A stretch of 64,000 nucleotides of DNA from Pseudomonadota bacterium (GCA_030538085.1 JAUNUR010000002.1:1-64000); one strand, 5' to 3'; shown: positions 51,127 to 59,282, counted from the first letter of the stretch. Program-made: numbers and translations. The notes: a model not told the origin generated them from the sequence alone.

Positions 51127-51861
51127 TCAAGGGCGCAGCAAGGCCAGGTCGTCGGCGCTCAACCACCGCCACTGCCCCGCCGCCAGATCGGCCGGCAGCG
51201 CCAGCCCGCCCACCCGTGACCGGTGCAGCGCCTCCACCCGGTTACCCACGGCCGCCACCATGCGCTTGACCTGGTGGTATTTGCCCTCGGTCAGCGTCAG
51301 CCGCAGATGGTGTTCTTCAACCGCCTCGGCGCCTCCGGCGGCCACGGGCCTGGGGTCGTCATCCAGCACCACGCCCGCCCGCAGCCGCTCAATCTGCCGC
51401 TCGTCCAGCGGGTGCCTGGTGGTCACCTCGTACACCTTGGGCACGTGGTGGCGCGGCGAATTCATGCGGTGGATGAAGGCCCCGTCATCCGACAGCAGCA
51501 GCAGACCGGTGGTGTCCTGATCCAGCCGCCCCACGGCCTGCACGCCTGCCACCTTGCCCGTGGCGGGGCGCTGGCGCAGCGGCATGGGCAGCAGGGTGTA
51601 CACGCTGGGCCAGGCGCCCGGCCGGTGCGAGCACTCATAGCCAGCCGGCTTGTTCAGCATGACGTAAGCACGTTCGTGATACTGCCATGACAGGCCCTGC
51701 ACGGAGAACGCCAGTGGCCGGGCCGCCAGATCAAGCGCCACCTCCGTGGATGGTTCCGTGCACACCGCCCCGTTCAGCGCGACATGGCCTTTTTCGATCA
51801 ATCCCGCGCAAATGCGCCGCGTGCCGAAGCCCTGGCTGTAAAGCAATTCACTCAGTCGCAT
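51127..51861 (-). CDS. rsuA: 16S rRNA pseudouridine synthase RsuA family
   Basis: 244 residues. N-terminal S4 RNA-binding domain (MRLSELLYSQGFGTRRICAG, GHVALNGAVC) and catalytic domain with VMLNKPAGYECS, the active-site VGRLDQDTTGLLLLSDDG (catalytic Asp) and KVYEVTTRHPL, then EGKYHQVKRMVAAVGNRVEA. This is the RsuA/RluB/RluE group; 16S U516 specificity is the usual call for this sequence type, but RluE-like is possible. Confidence 0.88.
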   Translation of the reverse strand: MRLSELLYSQGFGTRRICAGLIEKGHVALNGAVCTEPSTEVALDLAARPLAFSVQGLSWQYHERAYVMLNKPAGYECSHRPGAWPSVYTLLPMPLRQRPATGKVAGVQAVGRLDQDTTGLLLLSDDGAFIHRMNSPRHHVPKVYEVTTRHPLDERQIERLRAGVVLDDDPRPVAAGGAEAVEEHHLRLTLTEGKYHQVKRMVAAVGNRVEALHRSRVGGLALPADLAAGQWRWLSADDLALLRP

Positions 51862-52015
51862 GCGTCTTCCAAATCGGTTTTTCTTGCGTTAAGTCACCCC
51901 ATGTTGTGTGTTTTTTGCCCCAGCTCGCCACTCGGGGACATTCCATGCAGGTGAATTTCAGTACCATTCAAAAAATAACAGTGTTTTTTACACTAGGGAG
52001 ATTTTGTTGACCACC

Positions 52016-52762
52016 ATGTCCAGTTCCGCCGTGGTAGCGACCGTGCTGGCCGCCGTGGTGTTGGTGGCCGGCACTCTGGCGCTGACGGTGTACCTGATGC
52101 GCCGCCAGCAGGCCACACTTGCCAAGCCAGCCGCCAAGCGCCACTTACCCACGCAGTGGCCGCTGGTGCCGCGCCCGCTTGCCAACAGCACCGAGCGCCA
52201 GGTGTGGCAGTGGCTGCAGAAAGTGTTTCCCGATCATTTCATCATGGTCAAGCTGCCCGTGACGCGCTTCACCATGCCACGCGAGGCGGGCGAAGGCGAG
52301 GAATGGTTCGACATACTGAGCCGCGCCTATTGCAGCTTCGCCGTGTGCAGCCGTGACGGTCATGTGGTGGGCTGCGTGGATGTGGTCAACCCGCACGGGC
52401 CCACGCGCCACAACCGCCAGCTCAAGCAAACGCTGCTGTCGCAGTGCGGCATTGCCTACTGGGTACTGGAGCCCGAAGCGCTGCCCCCCGCCGAAGCCTT
52501 GCGCGCTGAATTCCTGGGAGTACCCGAGCCCGAGCCTGAGACCAAGACCGAGACCGAGCCTGAGACCCCGGCACCACGCGATGCGCTGGCCGAGGTCGAA
52601 ACCCTGCGCTCCCAACTGCACGAGGCGCTGGACCGCAACCGCAACTACCGCCATCAGCGCACGCTCGACTCGTCCGACCAGGTCGATGCCCAGGTCACGC
52701 ACTGGCCGCAAGCCGACTCGTTCCTCGGCACGATGGACAGCCGCGGCTCCGAGCGGACCTGA
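52016..52762 (+). CDS. Membrane-anchored DUF2726 protein
   Basis: 248 residues from ATG 52016. One N-terminal helix (AVVATVLAAVVLVAGTLALT) anchors a cytoplasmic DUF2726-like domain (about 55-170): ERQVWQWLQKVFPDHFIMVK, FDILSRAYCSFAVCSRDGHV and QTLLSQCGIAYWVLEP. DUF2726 is related to restriction-endonuclease-like nuclease folds. An acidic Glu/Pro/Thr run and a short coiled-coil end the protein. The AT-rich 51885-52005 upstream likely holds its promoter; the Shine-Dalgarno may be AGGGAG. Confidence 0.75.
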   Translation: MSSSAVVATVLAAVVLVAGTLALTVYLMRRQQATLAKPAAKRHLPTQWPLVPRPLANSTERQVWQWLQKVFPDHFIMVKLPVTRFTMPREAGEGEEWFDILSRAYCSFAVCSRDGHVVGCVDVVNPHGPTRHNRQLKQTLLSQCGIAYWVLEPEALPPAEALRAEFLGVPEPEPETKTETEPETPAPRDALAEVETLRSQLHEALDRNRNYRHQRTLDSSDQVDAQVTHWPQADSFLGTMDSRGSERT

Positions 52763-52864
52763 AACCCTGCTTCTTTCTATTGAAGTTTTCAACCTATTGA
52801 GCAACCCAACCCCGTCAGCAGGGCCGGTGCACCTGAAGAAAATCAATGACTTACAAAACGTTTT
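52763..52864. other. Repeat-like fragment after the DUF2726 gene
   Basis: TTCTATTGAAGTTTTCAACC and TATTGAGCAAC resemble family A termini without the rest of the element. No gene or terminator is seen. Confidence 0.45.
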
Positions 52865-53074
52865 CTTGAGAGAGTTTCGTCATTCAGGACAAGCCCATGT
52901 CATGCCTTCACCTCATCCCGTCATTGCGGCGAAGGCCGCAATCCACACGGTGTCCGCGGGTCAACGCCGTGTCAAGGTGACGCTCCATGGATTGCGGCCT
53001 TCGCCGCAATGACGAGGGAATGTGAGGGCGTTTTCTGATGGCCCGCGCTGTCGTGATTATTGAAAATATCAATA
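52865..53074. repeat. Family A element carrying a complete family B repeat
   Basis: Left TTGAGAGAGTTTCGTCATTC, right GTCGTGATTATTGAAAATAT followed by CAATA; inside is the family B palindrome 52920-53014. Same arrangement as 34964-35175. Confidence 0.85.
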
Positions 53075-53132
53075 AAAACGGCAGTTGGATGCGCCCAAGC
53101 GTGCCGTGATGGGCGTGCCAAGCCAGGCGCCA
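53075..53132. repeat. Family D terminus joined to the preceding family A element
   Basis: AAACGGCAGTTGGATGCGCC and CCGTGATGGGCGTGCC are the inverse of the right end of the family D copy at 38201-38438. Confidence 0.8.
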
Positions 53133-53217
53133 TCGGCCACAAGCCGCACTTCACGGCCAAACCCACCCTCACAAGAAAGGGGGCACTCCGATACCCAAGC
53201 CCCCTGCAAGCACCCAG

Positions 53218-53808
53218 TCACGCCGCCAGGCGGATGAAATGCTCGCGGTAGTGCAGCAACTCATCGATGGATTCATGCACGTCGGCCAGCGCCGTGTGCA
53301 ACTGCTGCTTCTTGAAGGCATCCACCACCTCGGGCCGCCAGCGGCGCGCCAGTTCCTTCAGTGTGCTCACGTCCACGCTGCGGTAGTGGAAGAACGCCTC
53401 CAGCCGCGGCATGTACTTGACCAGGAAGCGCCGGTCCTGCCCGATGGTGTTGCCGCACATGGGCGAGGTGCCCTTGGGCACATATGGCGACAGAAAGGCG
53501 AGCAACTGGTCGGTGGCCTGCTCCTCGGTCAGGGTGGAGGCCTTCACCTTCGCCGTCAGGCCGCTGCGCCCGTGCGTGCCGGTGTTCCAGGCGTCCATGG
53601 CGTCCAGCACGCTGTCGGGCTGGTGAATCACCAGCACCGGGCCTTCCACGCGCACATCCAGTTGCGGGCTGGTCACGATGACGGCGATCTCGATGATGCG
53701 CTCCTTCTCCGGGTCCAGCCCGGTCATCTCGCAGTCGAGCCAGATCAGGTTTTGCTCGGATTTGGCCAGCGCGGGAGCGGCCTGGGGGGTGCACACAGTC
53801 TCGTTCAT
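53218..53808 (-). CDS. orn: Oligoribonuclease
   Basis: 196 residues from ATG 53808. DEDDh exonuclease that degrades 2-5 nt RNAs to mononucleotides. Exo [20 protein letters not shown] (Asp, Glu), Exo [22 protein letters not shown] (Asp) and Exo [17 protein letters not shown] (His, Asp) are intact. The ten or so residues before NLIWLD vary in the family; ATG 53829 is possible. Divergent from the M48 peptidase gene. Confidence 0.95.
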   Translation of the reverse strand: MNETVCTPQAAPALAKSEQNLIWLDCEMTGLDPEKERIIEIAVIVTSPQLDVRVEGPVLVIHQPDSVLDAMDAWNTGTHGRSGLTAKVKASTLTEEQATDQLLAFLSPYVPKGTSPMCGNTIGQDRRFLVKYMPRLEAFFHYRSVDVSTLKELARRWRPEVVDAFKKQQLHTALADVHESIDELLHYREHFIRLAA

Positions 53809-53894
53809 GGCGCCGATTGTCCACGGCACGGCCCTTGCAGCGGCGCGCAGCGCCCTAAACTTCGGCTTTCACATACCTTTTCCCCGAGCCCACC

Positions 53895-55199
53895 TTGAAC
53901 GAACCGCTGTCTCCCGCCCTCGTCCTTACCCTGCTGTTCTGCCTGGCCTTGCTCGCCAACGTGGGCGTGAAGCTCTGGCTGGCCTCGCGCCAGATCCGCG
54001 CCGTGGCGCGCCACCGTGGCGCCGTGCCGGCCGAGTTTGCCGCCACCATCGGGCTGGATGCCCATCAGCGCGCCGCCGACTACACCGTCGCCAAGCTGCG
54101 TTTCGGCCTGCTGGAGGTGGCCCTGTCCGCCGCCGTGCTGCTGGTGTGGACGCTGCTGGGCGGGCTGGACTGGCTGAACGGCCTCTTGATGGGCTGGCTG
54201 GGTCCGCGCCCGCTGCTGCAGCCGCTGGCGCTGCTGGTGTCGTTCGCCGTCATCAACGGCGTGATTGAGCTGCCGGTGTCGCTGTACCAGACCTTCGTGA
54301 TCGAAGAGCGCTTCGGCTTCAACAAGATGACGCTGCGCCTGTGGCTGGGCGACCTGCTCAAGTCCACGCTGGTCAGCAGCGTCATCGGCGTGCCGCTGGC
54401 GGCGCTGGTGCTGTGGCTGATGCAGGCCACCGGCAGCCTGTGGTGGCTGTGGACCTGGGCGCTGTGGATGGGCTTCAGCCTGCTGATGCTGGTGATCTAC
54501 CCCACCGTCATCGCGCCGCTGTTCAACAAGTTCCAGCCGCTGCAGGACGAATCCCTCACTGAGCGCGTGACGCAGCTGATGGCCCGCTGCGGCTTTGCCG
54601 CCAAGGGCCTGTTCGTGATGGACGGCAGCCGCCGCAGCGCGCACGCCAACGCCTACTTCACCGGCTTCGGCGCCGCCAAGCGCGTGGTGTTCTTCGACAC
54701 GTTGTTGCAGCAGCTCACCCCGCCCGAGGTCGAGGCCGTACTGGCGCATGAACTGGGCCACTTCAAGCACAAGCACATCATCAAGCGCATCGCCGGCCTG
54801 TTCGCCTTCAGCCTGGCCGGGCTGGCGTTGCTGGGTTGGCTGTCTCAGCAAGACTGGTTCTACGCCGGGCTGGGCGTGGCGCCCAACCTGTCGCCCGCCA
54901 TGGGCGGCGTGGTGCCCAACCACGCGCTGGCGCTGCTGCTGTTCATGCTGGCGGTGCCGCTGTTCACCTTCTTTTTGTCGCCGCTGATGGCGCAGCTGTC
55001 GCGCAAGCACGAGTTCGAAGCCGACGCCTACGCCGCCACCCAGGCCAGCGCGCAGGACCTGAGCAACGCGCTGGTCAAGCTGTACAAGGACAACGCCAGC
55101 ACGCTCACGCCCGATCCGCTGTACGTGCGTTTCTACTACTCGCACCCGCCCGCCAGCGAACGCATCGCGCGCATGGGCGCGCGGGTGCAACCGGCTTGA
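53895..55199 (+). CDS. M48 family membrane metallopeptidase (Ste24-like)
   Basis: 434 residues from TTG 53895; no ATG start fits. Membrane helices (LVLTLLFCLALLANVGVKLW, FGLLEVALSAAVLLVWTLLG and others) surround the zinc site: EAVLAHELGHFKHKHIIKRI (HExxH) with the distal Glu in EFEADAYAATQA. The C-terminal FYYSHPPASERIARM is typical of CAAX prenyl protease 1-like M48 peptidases. In bacteria it is an inner-membrane peptidase with unknown substrate. It leads the run M48-phhB-rsgA. Confidence 0.9.
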   Translation: MNEPLSPALVLTLLFCLALLANVGVKLWLASRQIRAVARHRGAVPAEFAATIGLDAHQRAADYTVAKLRFGLLEVALSAAVLLVWTLLGGLDWLNGLLMGWLGPRPLLQPLALLVSFAVINGVIELPVSLYQTFVIEERFGFNKMTLRLWLGDLLKSTLVSSVIGVPLAALVLWLMQATGSLWWLWTWALWMGFSLLMLVIYPTVIAPLFNKFQPLQDESLTERVTQLMARCGFAAKGLFVMDGSRRSAHANAYFTGFGAAKRVVFFDTLLQQLTPPEVEAVLAHELGHFKHKHIIKRIAGLFAFSLAGLALLGWLSQQDWFYAGLGVAPNLSPAMGGVVPNHALALLLFMLAVPLFTFFLSPLMAQLSRKHEFEADAYAATQASAQDLSNALVKLYKDNASTLTPDPLYVRFYYSHPPASERIARMGARVQPA

Positions 55200-55210
55200 A
55201 TGGCTCGGGC

Positions 55211-55567
55211 ATGAATTTCAACCCAAATCAGCCTCTAGCGCATGTCCAACAAGCACTGTCAGCTATCGAACTTGAAGCATCATTGACTCCCCTGCCCGGC
55301 TGGCGAACCACGACATTGAGCGCCGCACCCGCCATTGAGAAGCACTGGCGCCTGCCCGGTTTCCGCCAGCCCATGGCGCTGGCCCAGGCCGTGGCCGATT
55401 TGGCCGAACGGCTCAACCACCATCCCGAATTGCTGATCGGCCATGGCGTCTGCACCGTGCGCTGGACCACGCACGACGCCGGCGGCGTGACCGCGCTCGA
55501 CCTTGACGCCGCCCGCCGCACCGACGCCTTGGCGGCGCATCTGGGCGCATTGCCAGAAAGCGCATGA
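55211..55567 (+). CDS. phhB: 4a-hydroxytetrahydrobiopterin dehydratase
   Basis: 118 residues. The pterin-4a-carbinolamine dehydratase fold is seen in IEKHWRLPGFRQPMALAQAV, then AERLNHHPELLIGHGVCTVRW (catalytic His-His) and WTTHDAGGVTALD. It recycles the pterin cofactor of phenylalanine hydroxylase. The start ATG 55211 lies just after the peptidase stop. The first 22 codons (FNPNQPLAHVQQALSAIELE) are largely a family H repeat in inverse orientation, so the native N-terminus has been replaced or extended. Overlaps rsgA by 4 bp. Confidence 0.9.
   Translation: MNFNPNQPLAHVQQALSAIELEASLTPLPGWRTTTLSAAPAIEKHWRLPGFRQPMALAQAVADLAERLNHHPELLIGHGVCTVRWTTHDAGGVTALDLDAARRTDALAAHLGALPESA
55214..55275. repeat. 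Family H repeat at the 5' end of phhB (inverted)
   Basis: ATTTCAACCCAAATCAGCCT, CTAGCGCATGTCC and AAGCACTGTCAGCTATCGAA: the inverse complement is GATAGCTGACAGTGCTTGTT..., the family core. The ATG (55211) sits 3 bp before it. Confidence 0.7.
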
Positions 55568-56646
55568 GCCGCCCGCGCCTCCCGCCCACCCCCGCCGACG
55601 CGCGCCTGCGCGAAGGCCTGGTCGTCAGCGCGCATGGCCGCCACTGCGTGGTCGAGACGCCCGAGGGCGAGCGCGTCATCTGCCACCCACGCGGCAAAAA
55701 ACTGGCCGTGGTCGTTGGCGACCGCGTGCGCTGGTTGCCCAGCCAGGATGAAGGCACCATCGAGCGCATCGACGAGCGCCGCAACCTGCTCTACCGCCAG
55801 GACGAGGTACGCACCAAGAGCTTCGCCGCCAACCTGGACCAAGTGCTGATCCTTGTCGCCGCCGAGCCCGAGTTTTCAGAGCACCAGCTTGCCCGCGCCC
55901 TGATCGCCTGCGAGGCCGAGCACGTCGAGCCGCTCATCGTGCTCAACAAGGCCGATTTGACGGAGCCATTCGCCCGCGCCTGGGCCCGCCTGGCGCCGTA
56001 CCGCGCGATGGGCTACACGGTGCTGCCGATCGCGGCCAAGCCGTCGTGCCCTCACCCCAACCCTCTCCCGCCAGCGGGAGAGGGAGAAAACCCCATCGCG
56101 CCTGCCACGACCCATGTGGACTTGCTCCCTCTCCCCGCTGGGGAGAGGGTTGGGGTGAGGGGCGACCACGATGCGATGAGCCTCGGTTCGTTCGACGCGT
56201 TGATGGCCCGCCTGCAAGGCCACACCACCCTCATCCTCGGCCCCAGCGGCGCCGGCAAGAGCACCCTGATCAACCGCGCCGTCCCCGGCGCCGCCGCGCA
56301 GACCGGCGAAATCTCGCAGGCGCTGAACAGCGGCAAGCACACCACGACGACAACGACCTGGTACTGGCTGGATGGCGCCCGCACCTGCGCCCTCATCGAC
56401 TCCCCCGGCTTCCAGGAGTTCGGCCTGCGCCACATCGACCCCATGCAACTGGCCGCTTACATGCCCGACATCAAGCCGCACGTGGCCGAATGCCGGTTCT
56501 ACAACTGCACGCATTTGCATGAGCCGGGGTGTGGGGTCAGGGCAGCCGTCGCGCCCGATGCCCAAGCGCCCGCCAGCACCTCGGGAATCGGCGCCAATCG
56601 CTACAAAATTTACAGCGATTTGTTTGCTGAACTGCATGGCGCGTGA
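55564..56646 (+). CDS. rsgA: Ribosome small-subunit GTPase RsgA with in-frame repeat insertion
   Basis: 360 residues. A circularly permuted GTPase for 30S maturation: OB domain (about 15-85; EGLVVSAHGRHCVVETPEGE), G4 LNKADL, then G1 LGPSGAGKST, switch/G3 DSPGFQEFG and a C-terminal zinc domain with CRFYNCTHLHEPGCGV (Cys-Cys-His-Cys). Between the G5 strand (GYTVLPIAAK) and the P-loop helix, residues about 163-200 (CPHPNPLPPAGEG to LPLPAGERVGVRG) are encoded by a family G palindrome. The reading frame is kept, giving a proline/glycine-rich loop absent from usual RsgA. Confidence 0.93.
   Translation: MSRPRLPPTPADARLREGLVVSAHGRHCVVETPEGERVICHPRGKKLAVVVGDRVRWLPSQDEGTIERIDERRNLLYRQDEVRTKSFAANLDQVLILVAAEPEFSEHQLARALIACEAEHVEPLIVLNKADLTEPFARAWARLAPYRAMGYTVLPIAAKPSCPHPNPLPPAGEGENPIAPATTHVDLLPLPAGERVGVRGDHDAMSLGSFDALMARLQGHTTLILGPSGAGKSTLINRAVPGAAAQTGEISQALNSGKHTTTTTTWYWLDGARTCALIDSPGFQEFGLRHIDPMQLAAYMPDIKPHVAECRFYNCTHLHEPGCGVRAAVAPDAQAPASTSGIGANRYKIYSDLFAELHGA
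56049..56162. repeat. Family G double palindrome inserted in frame in rsgA
   Basis: CCCTCACCCCAACCCTCTCC opens, GAGAGGGTTGGGGTGAGGGG closes (outer inverse), with hairpins CCCTCTCCCGCCAGCGGGAG and CTCTCCCCGCTGGGGAGAG. About 114 bp, a multiple of three. Confidence 0.85.
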
Positions 56647-56884
56647 CGCCGCCGCAAGCTGGCGTTGAGCGCAGCGAAACCCAGCACCCCGCGCAACCGC
56701 TGGGTTTCCAGTTCCATCGGCCCACGGGCTTTTCATCTACACCCTCTCAGGTCAAGCAAACCAATACGCAGCTCGGCCATGGGATACGAAATTCACGGAC
56801 AAGGTCGCGGCATACCTCGTTGCCGTGCGCCAACCTCTACCGGGCAGTTTCTTTTGCGTCCCTTACGAGCTGATCAAGACCAAC
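56647..56884. other. Non-coding gap with possible gene fragment
   Basis: Between rsgA and convergent hemG. One plus-strand frame at about 56780-56900 reads KFTDKVAAYLVAVRQPLPGS then FFCVPYELIKTN, protein-like but without a start, and it runs into hemG antisense. It may be a relic; no terminator hairpin was identified. Confidence 0.3.
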
Positions 56885-57436
56885 TCAAGTCGCCTCGCTC
56901 GCCTGACGCGGAGCAAGCAACTGCTTGGCAAAGCGCTCCACCGCCGCCCAGTCGGTGAATTCCACCTTCGCCCTTGGGTCGGTCGGACCCTTGGTCATCC
57001 ACATGATGAAGCGGATCACCTGCCGATCAACGAAGCGGTAGCTGGGGTAGTCGATACGGCCCGCGAACACGCCCGCCAACGTCGGTGCCCAGCCCGTTTG
57101 CTTGAGAAATTTCAGCACATAGGGATTGGTCTCGGCGGTGTTCTTGGCGGGCTTGCGCGCCACCACGTTGACCGAGAAGAACGCGCTCGGTTTGCTTTCA
57201 AGCAGCGCGCGGTGTCGGGCGACGAAGCGGTGCACGGCAGGCCGGTGCTTGCCATAGCGAATACTCGCGCCGATGACGATCTGGTCGAACGCAGCCAGAT
57301 CCAGTGACGGCGTCTCGTCGCCCAGTTCCACCATTTCCGCTGCCTGCCCCGCCCCCGCCAGTATCTGCCGCATGCGCTCGCAAATGCGCCGCGTCTGTCC
57401 ATCGACGGTGGAATAGAGGAAAAGCGTTCGTGTCAT
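56885..57436 (-). CDS. hemG: Flavodoxin-fold protoporphyrinogen oxidase
   Basis: 183 residues. Flavodoxin-type FMN loop LFLYSTVDGQTRRICERM at the N-terminus, then FDQIVIGASIRYGKHRPAVH, SAFFSVNVVARKPAKNTAET and a C-terminal IMWMTKGPTDP stretch. This matches menaquinone-dependent HemG, which oxidises protoporphyrinogen IX at the inner membrane in heme synthesis. It is on the minus strand downstream of cysE; co-transcription is possible (38 bp apart). Confidence 0.9.
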   Translation of the reverse strand: MTRTLFLYSTVDGQTRRICERMRQILAGAGQAAEMVELGDETPSLDLAAFDQIVIGASIRYGKHRPAVHRFVARHRALLESKPSAFFSVNVVARKPAKNTAETNPYVLKFLKQTGWAPTLAGVFAGRIDYPSYRFVDRQVIRFIMWMTKGPTDPRAKVEFTDWAAVERFAKQLLAPRQASEAT

Positions 57437-57474
57437 GCGGATCGCCCCTTGCGGGGTCAGGCCAGGCCGTGGGT

Positions 57475-58245
57475 CTACTTGCCCACCAGTTCATTCAGCT
57501 TGTCGGCTTCGAAGCTTTCCTCGCGTGTCGCCTCCTTGGGCACGCAGTCGGGGTCGATCTGGCACGAGAGTTTTTCAATCGCCTGCCACAGCAGCATGAT
57601 CTGGTGCTCCTGGCTGGCGGTGCCGTCGATCAGGCCGCGCAGCGCCTGGCTCACGGGATCGTCGTTCTGCGTCACGCCATAGGCCGAAAAACCCATCTTG
57701 GCCGCCGCCTCTTCACGCTTGGCCACGTCGTCGGCCTGGATGATGCGCGCCGGGTTGCCCACCGCCGTGGCGCCCGCGGGTACCGGTTTGGTGACCACGG
57801 CCGACGAGCCGATCTTGGCCCCGTCGCCCACCGTGAAACCGCCCAGCACCTGACTGCTGGCGCCCACGATGACGCCCTTGCCCAGCGTGGGGTGGCGCTT
57901 GCTGCCCTTGGCGAGCGAGGTGCCGCCCAGCGTGACGCCCTGGTAAATGGTGCAGTCGTCGCCGATCTCGGCGGTTTCGCCAATTACCACGCCCATGCCG
58001 TGGTCGATGAACACGCGCTCACCGATCTTCGCGCCGGGGTGAATCTCGATACCCGTGAGAAAGCGTCCCCAGTGCGAGATCCAGCGCGCCAGCCAGTGCC
58101 AGCCGCCGTTCCACAGCGGGTGCGCTATGCGGTGCAGCACCAGGGCGTGAAAGCCAGGATATGAAAACACCACATCCCACACGCTGCGCGCGGCGGGATC
58201 ACGCTCAAGAATGGCCTGGGTATAGGAACGGATGCGCTGCAACAT
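57475..58245 (-). CDS. cysE: Serine O-acetyltransferase
   Basis: 256 residues. N-terminal helical domain (MLQRIRSYTQAILERDPAAR, SVWDVVFSYPGFHALVLHRI) and left-handed beta-helix with the active-site HPGAKIGERVFIDHGMGVVI, GETAEIGDDCTIYQGVTLGG and RHPTLGKGVIVGASSQVLGG. It makes O-acetylserine for cysteine synthesis, linking functionally to the cys operon at 21-27 kb. The C-terminal end after the beta-helix is longer than usual and acidic, without the usual Ile terminus that binds CysK (ends NELVGK). Confidence 0.92.
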   Translation of the reverse strand: MLQRIRSYTQAILERDPAARSVWDVVFSYPGFHALVLHRIAHPLWNGGWHWLARWISHWGRFLTGIEIHPGAKIGERVFIDHGMGVVIGETAEIGDDCTIYQGVTLGGTSLAKGSKRHPTLGKGVIVGASSQVLGGFTVGDGAKIGSSAVVTKPVPAGATAVGNPARIIQADDVAKREEAAAKMGFSAYGVTQNDDPVSQALRGLIDGTASQEHQIMLLWQAIEKLSCQIDPDCVPKEATREESFEADKLNELVGK

Positions 58246-58322
58246 GGTTGGGTGGCGAGTCTAACGCGCCTCGCATCCGCCCGCGCGGCACCGGGCACTT
58301 ACAGCATCCTCGCGGGTGTCTG

Positions 58323-58404
58323 AGAGGCTGTCCTCAAACTCCTCGCGCCACGCTCGTCCCGGTCTCGGCGCGCTGCTTCGTTGCAGCACTTGCCAATAGC
58401 CCAA
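58323..58404. repeat. Family C repeat, left half
   Basis: GAGGCTGTCCTCAAACTCCT, then CGTCCCGGTCTCGGCGCGC and CTTGCCAATAGCC, parts that match the long copy at 49267 in inverse order. No right terminus is present. Confidence 0.65.
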
Positions 58405-58461
58405 GACGGTTTTATGAGAACATGCCCAAACTTGCCCGCCACCCAGTCTCGACTCTTCCTT

Positions 58462-59043
58462 ATGCATGCCATGGACGCTCTTTTCGCCCGCATCGACCAA
58501 GCACTGAACATCCGGCTACCTGGGTTCTACAAGGCATTGGCGCAAGAGTTTCGCCTGGACCAGCAGGCAATGCAGGCCAATGAACTGACGCTGCTCCATG
58601 GCTTGGGTGATGTTCCCTCGCTCAATGCTGCGTACGAGATTCAACGCCATCTGCCGGACTGTCTGATGATCGGCAACGACAGCGGTGGCTGCGGCATTCT
58701 GGTGCGTGCCGATGACAGCGGTGACAGCAATATCTACTGCTGCGGGCTTGGCGCACTGGGGCCAGACGAGCTGGCCGTGCTGGCGCCTTCGCTTGCCCAC
58801 TGGCGCAAGATTGGCTGGGCCAGCGGCGCTCATCGCTGGTACGAGTCGCGCGATCTGACGATGCGGTGGAACTCTGCGGAATGGCGCGAAAGCCACGACC
58901 AGGCCACGGTTCAGCATTTCTTGCGCACACAGCTGGCCACGCTGGCCGACATGCGTGCCGCCGGCACCATCGACACCAAGCTGTATCTGCACCGCAAGCA
59001 GACGCTTGAATGGCTCGAACAACGCGCGGAGCCGGCTCGCTGA
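58462..59043 (+). CDS. SUKH (SMI1/KNR4) domain protein, orphan
   Basis: About 193 residues from ATG 58462 (ATG 58471 equally likely; 58414 possible). The SMI1/KNR4 pattern is LPGFYKALAQEFRLDQQAMQ early, LTLLHGLGDVPSLNAAYEI, and MIGNDSGGCGILVRADD in the middle. The fold is known from immunity proteins and from stand-alone proteins of unknown use. The upstream part is repeat sequence and no toxin gene is adjacent. Divergent from cysE, convergent with phaB. Confidence 0.7.
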   Translation: MHAMDALFARIDQALNIRLPGFYKALAQEFRLDQQAMQANELTLLHGLGDVPSLNAAYEIQRHLPDCLMIGNDSGGCGILVRADDSGDSNIYCCGLGALGPDELAVLAPSLAHWRKIGWASGAHRWYESRDLTMRWNSAEWRESHDQATVQHFLRTQLATLADMRAAGTIDTKLYLHRKQTLEWLEQRAEPAR

Positions 59044-59126
59044 AAAAAGAAGCCACGGCACCGGGCCATCGCGGAAAGCTTCTGCCGGACTCGGCGGAGC
59101 AATACGTTTCGGGGCCAGCAAAAACA

Positions 59127-59158
59127 AAAAGGGAGCGTGCTTCTACACGCTCCCCTTT
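59127..59158. terminator. Intrinsic terminator
   Basis: AAAGGGAGCGTG, loop CTTCTA, CACGCTCCCCTTT: stable stem with A tract before and T run after. It ends the SUKH transcript and may also stop phaB transcripts that pass the repeat. Confidence 0.7.
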
Positions 59159-59163
59159 CAACC

Positions 59164-59282
59164 TATTGAAAATTTCGTAATTCATGACACGCCGCTTGCC
59201 CTCACCCCAACCCTCTCCCAGAGGGAGAGGGAGATTTCTTTCTGATGGCCCGCGCTGTCGTGATTTTTGGAAACGTCAATAG
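59164..59282. repeat. Family A element
   Basis: CTATTGAAAATTTCGTAATT to GTCGTGATTTTTGGAAACGT followed by CAATAG, with the CCCTCACCCC / CTCTCCCAGAGGGAGAGGG insert; direct orientation, closest to the copy at 871. Confidence 0.87.
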
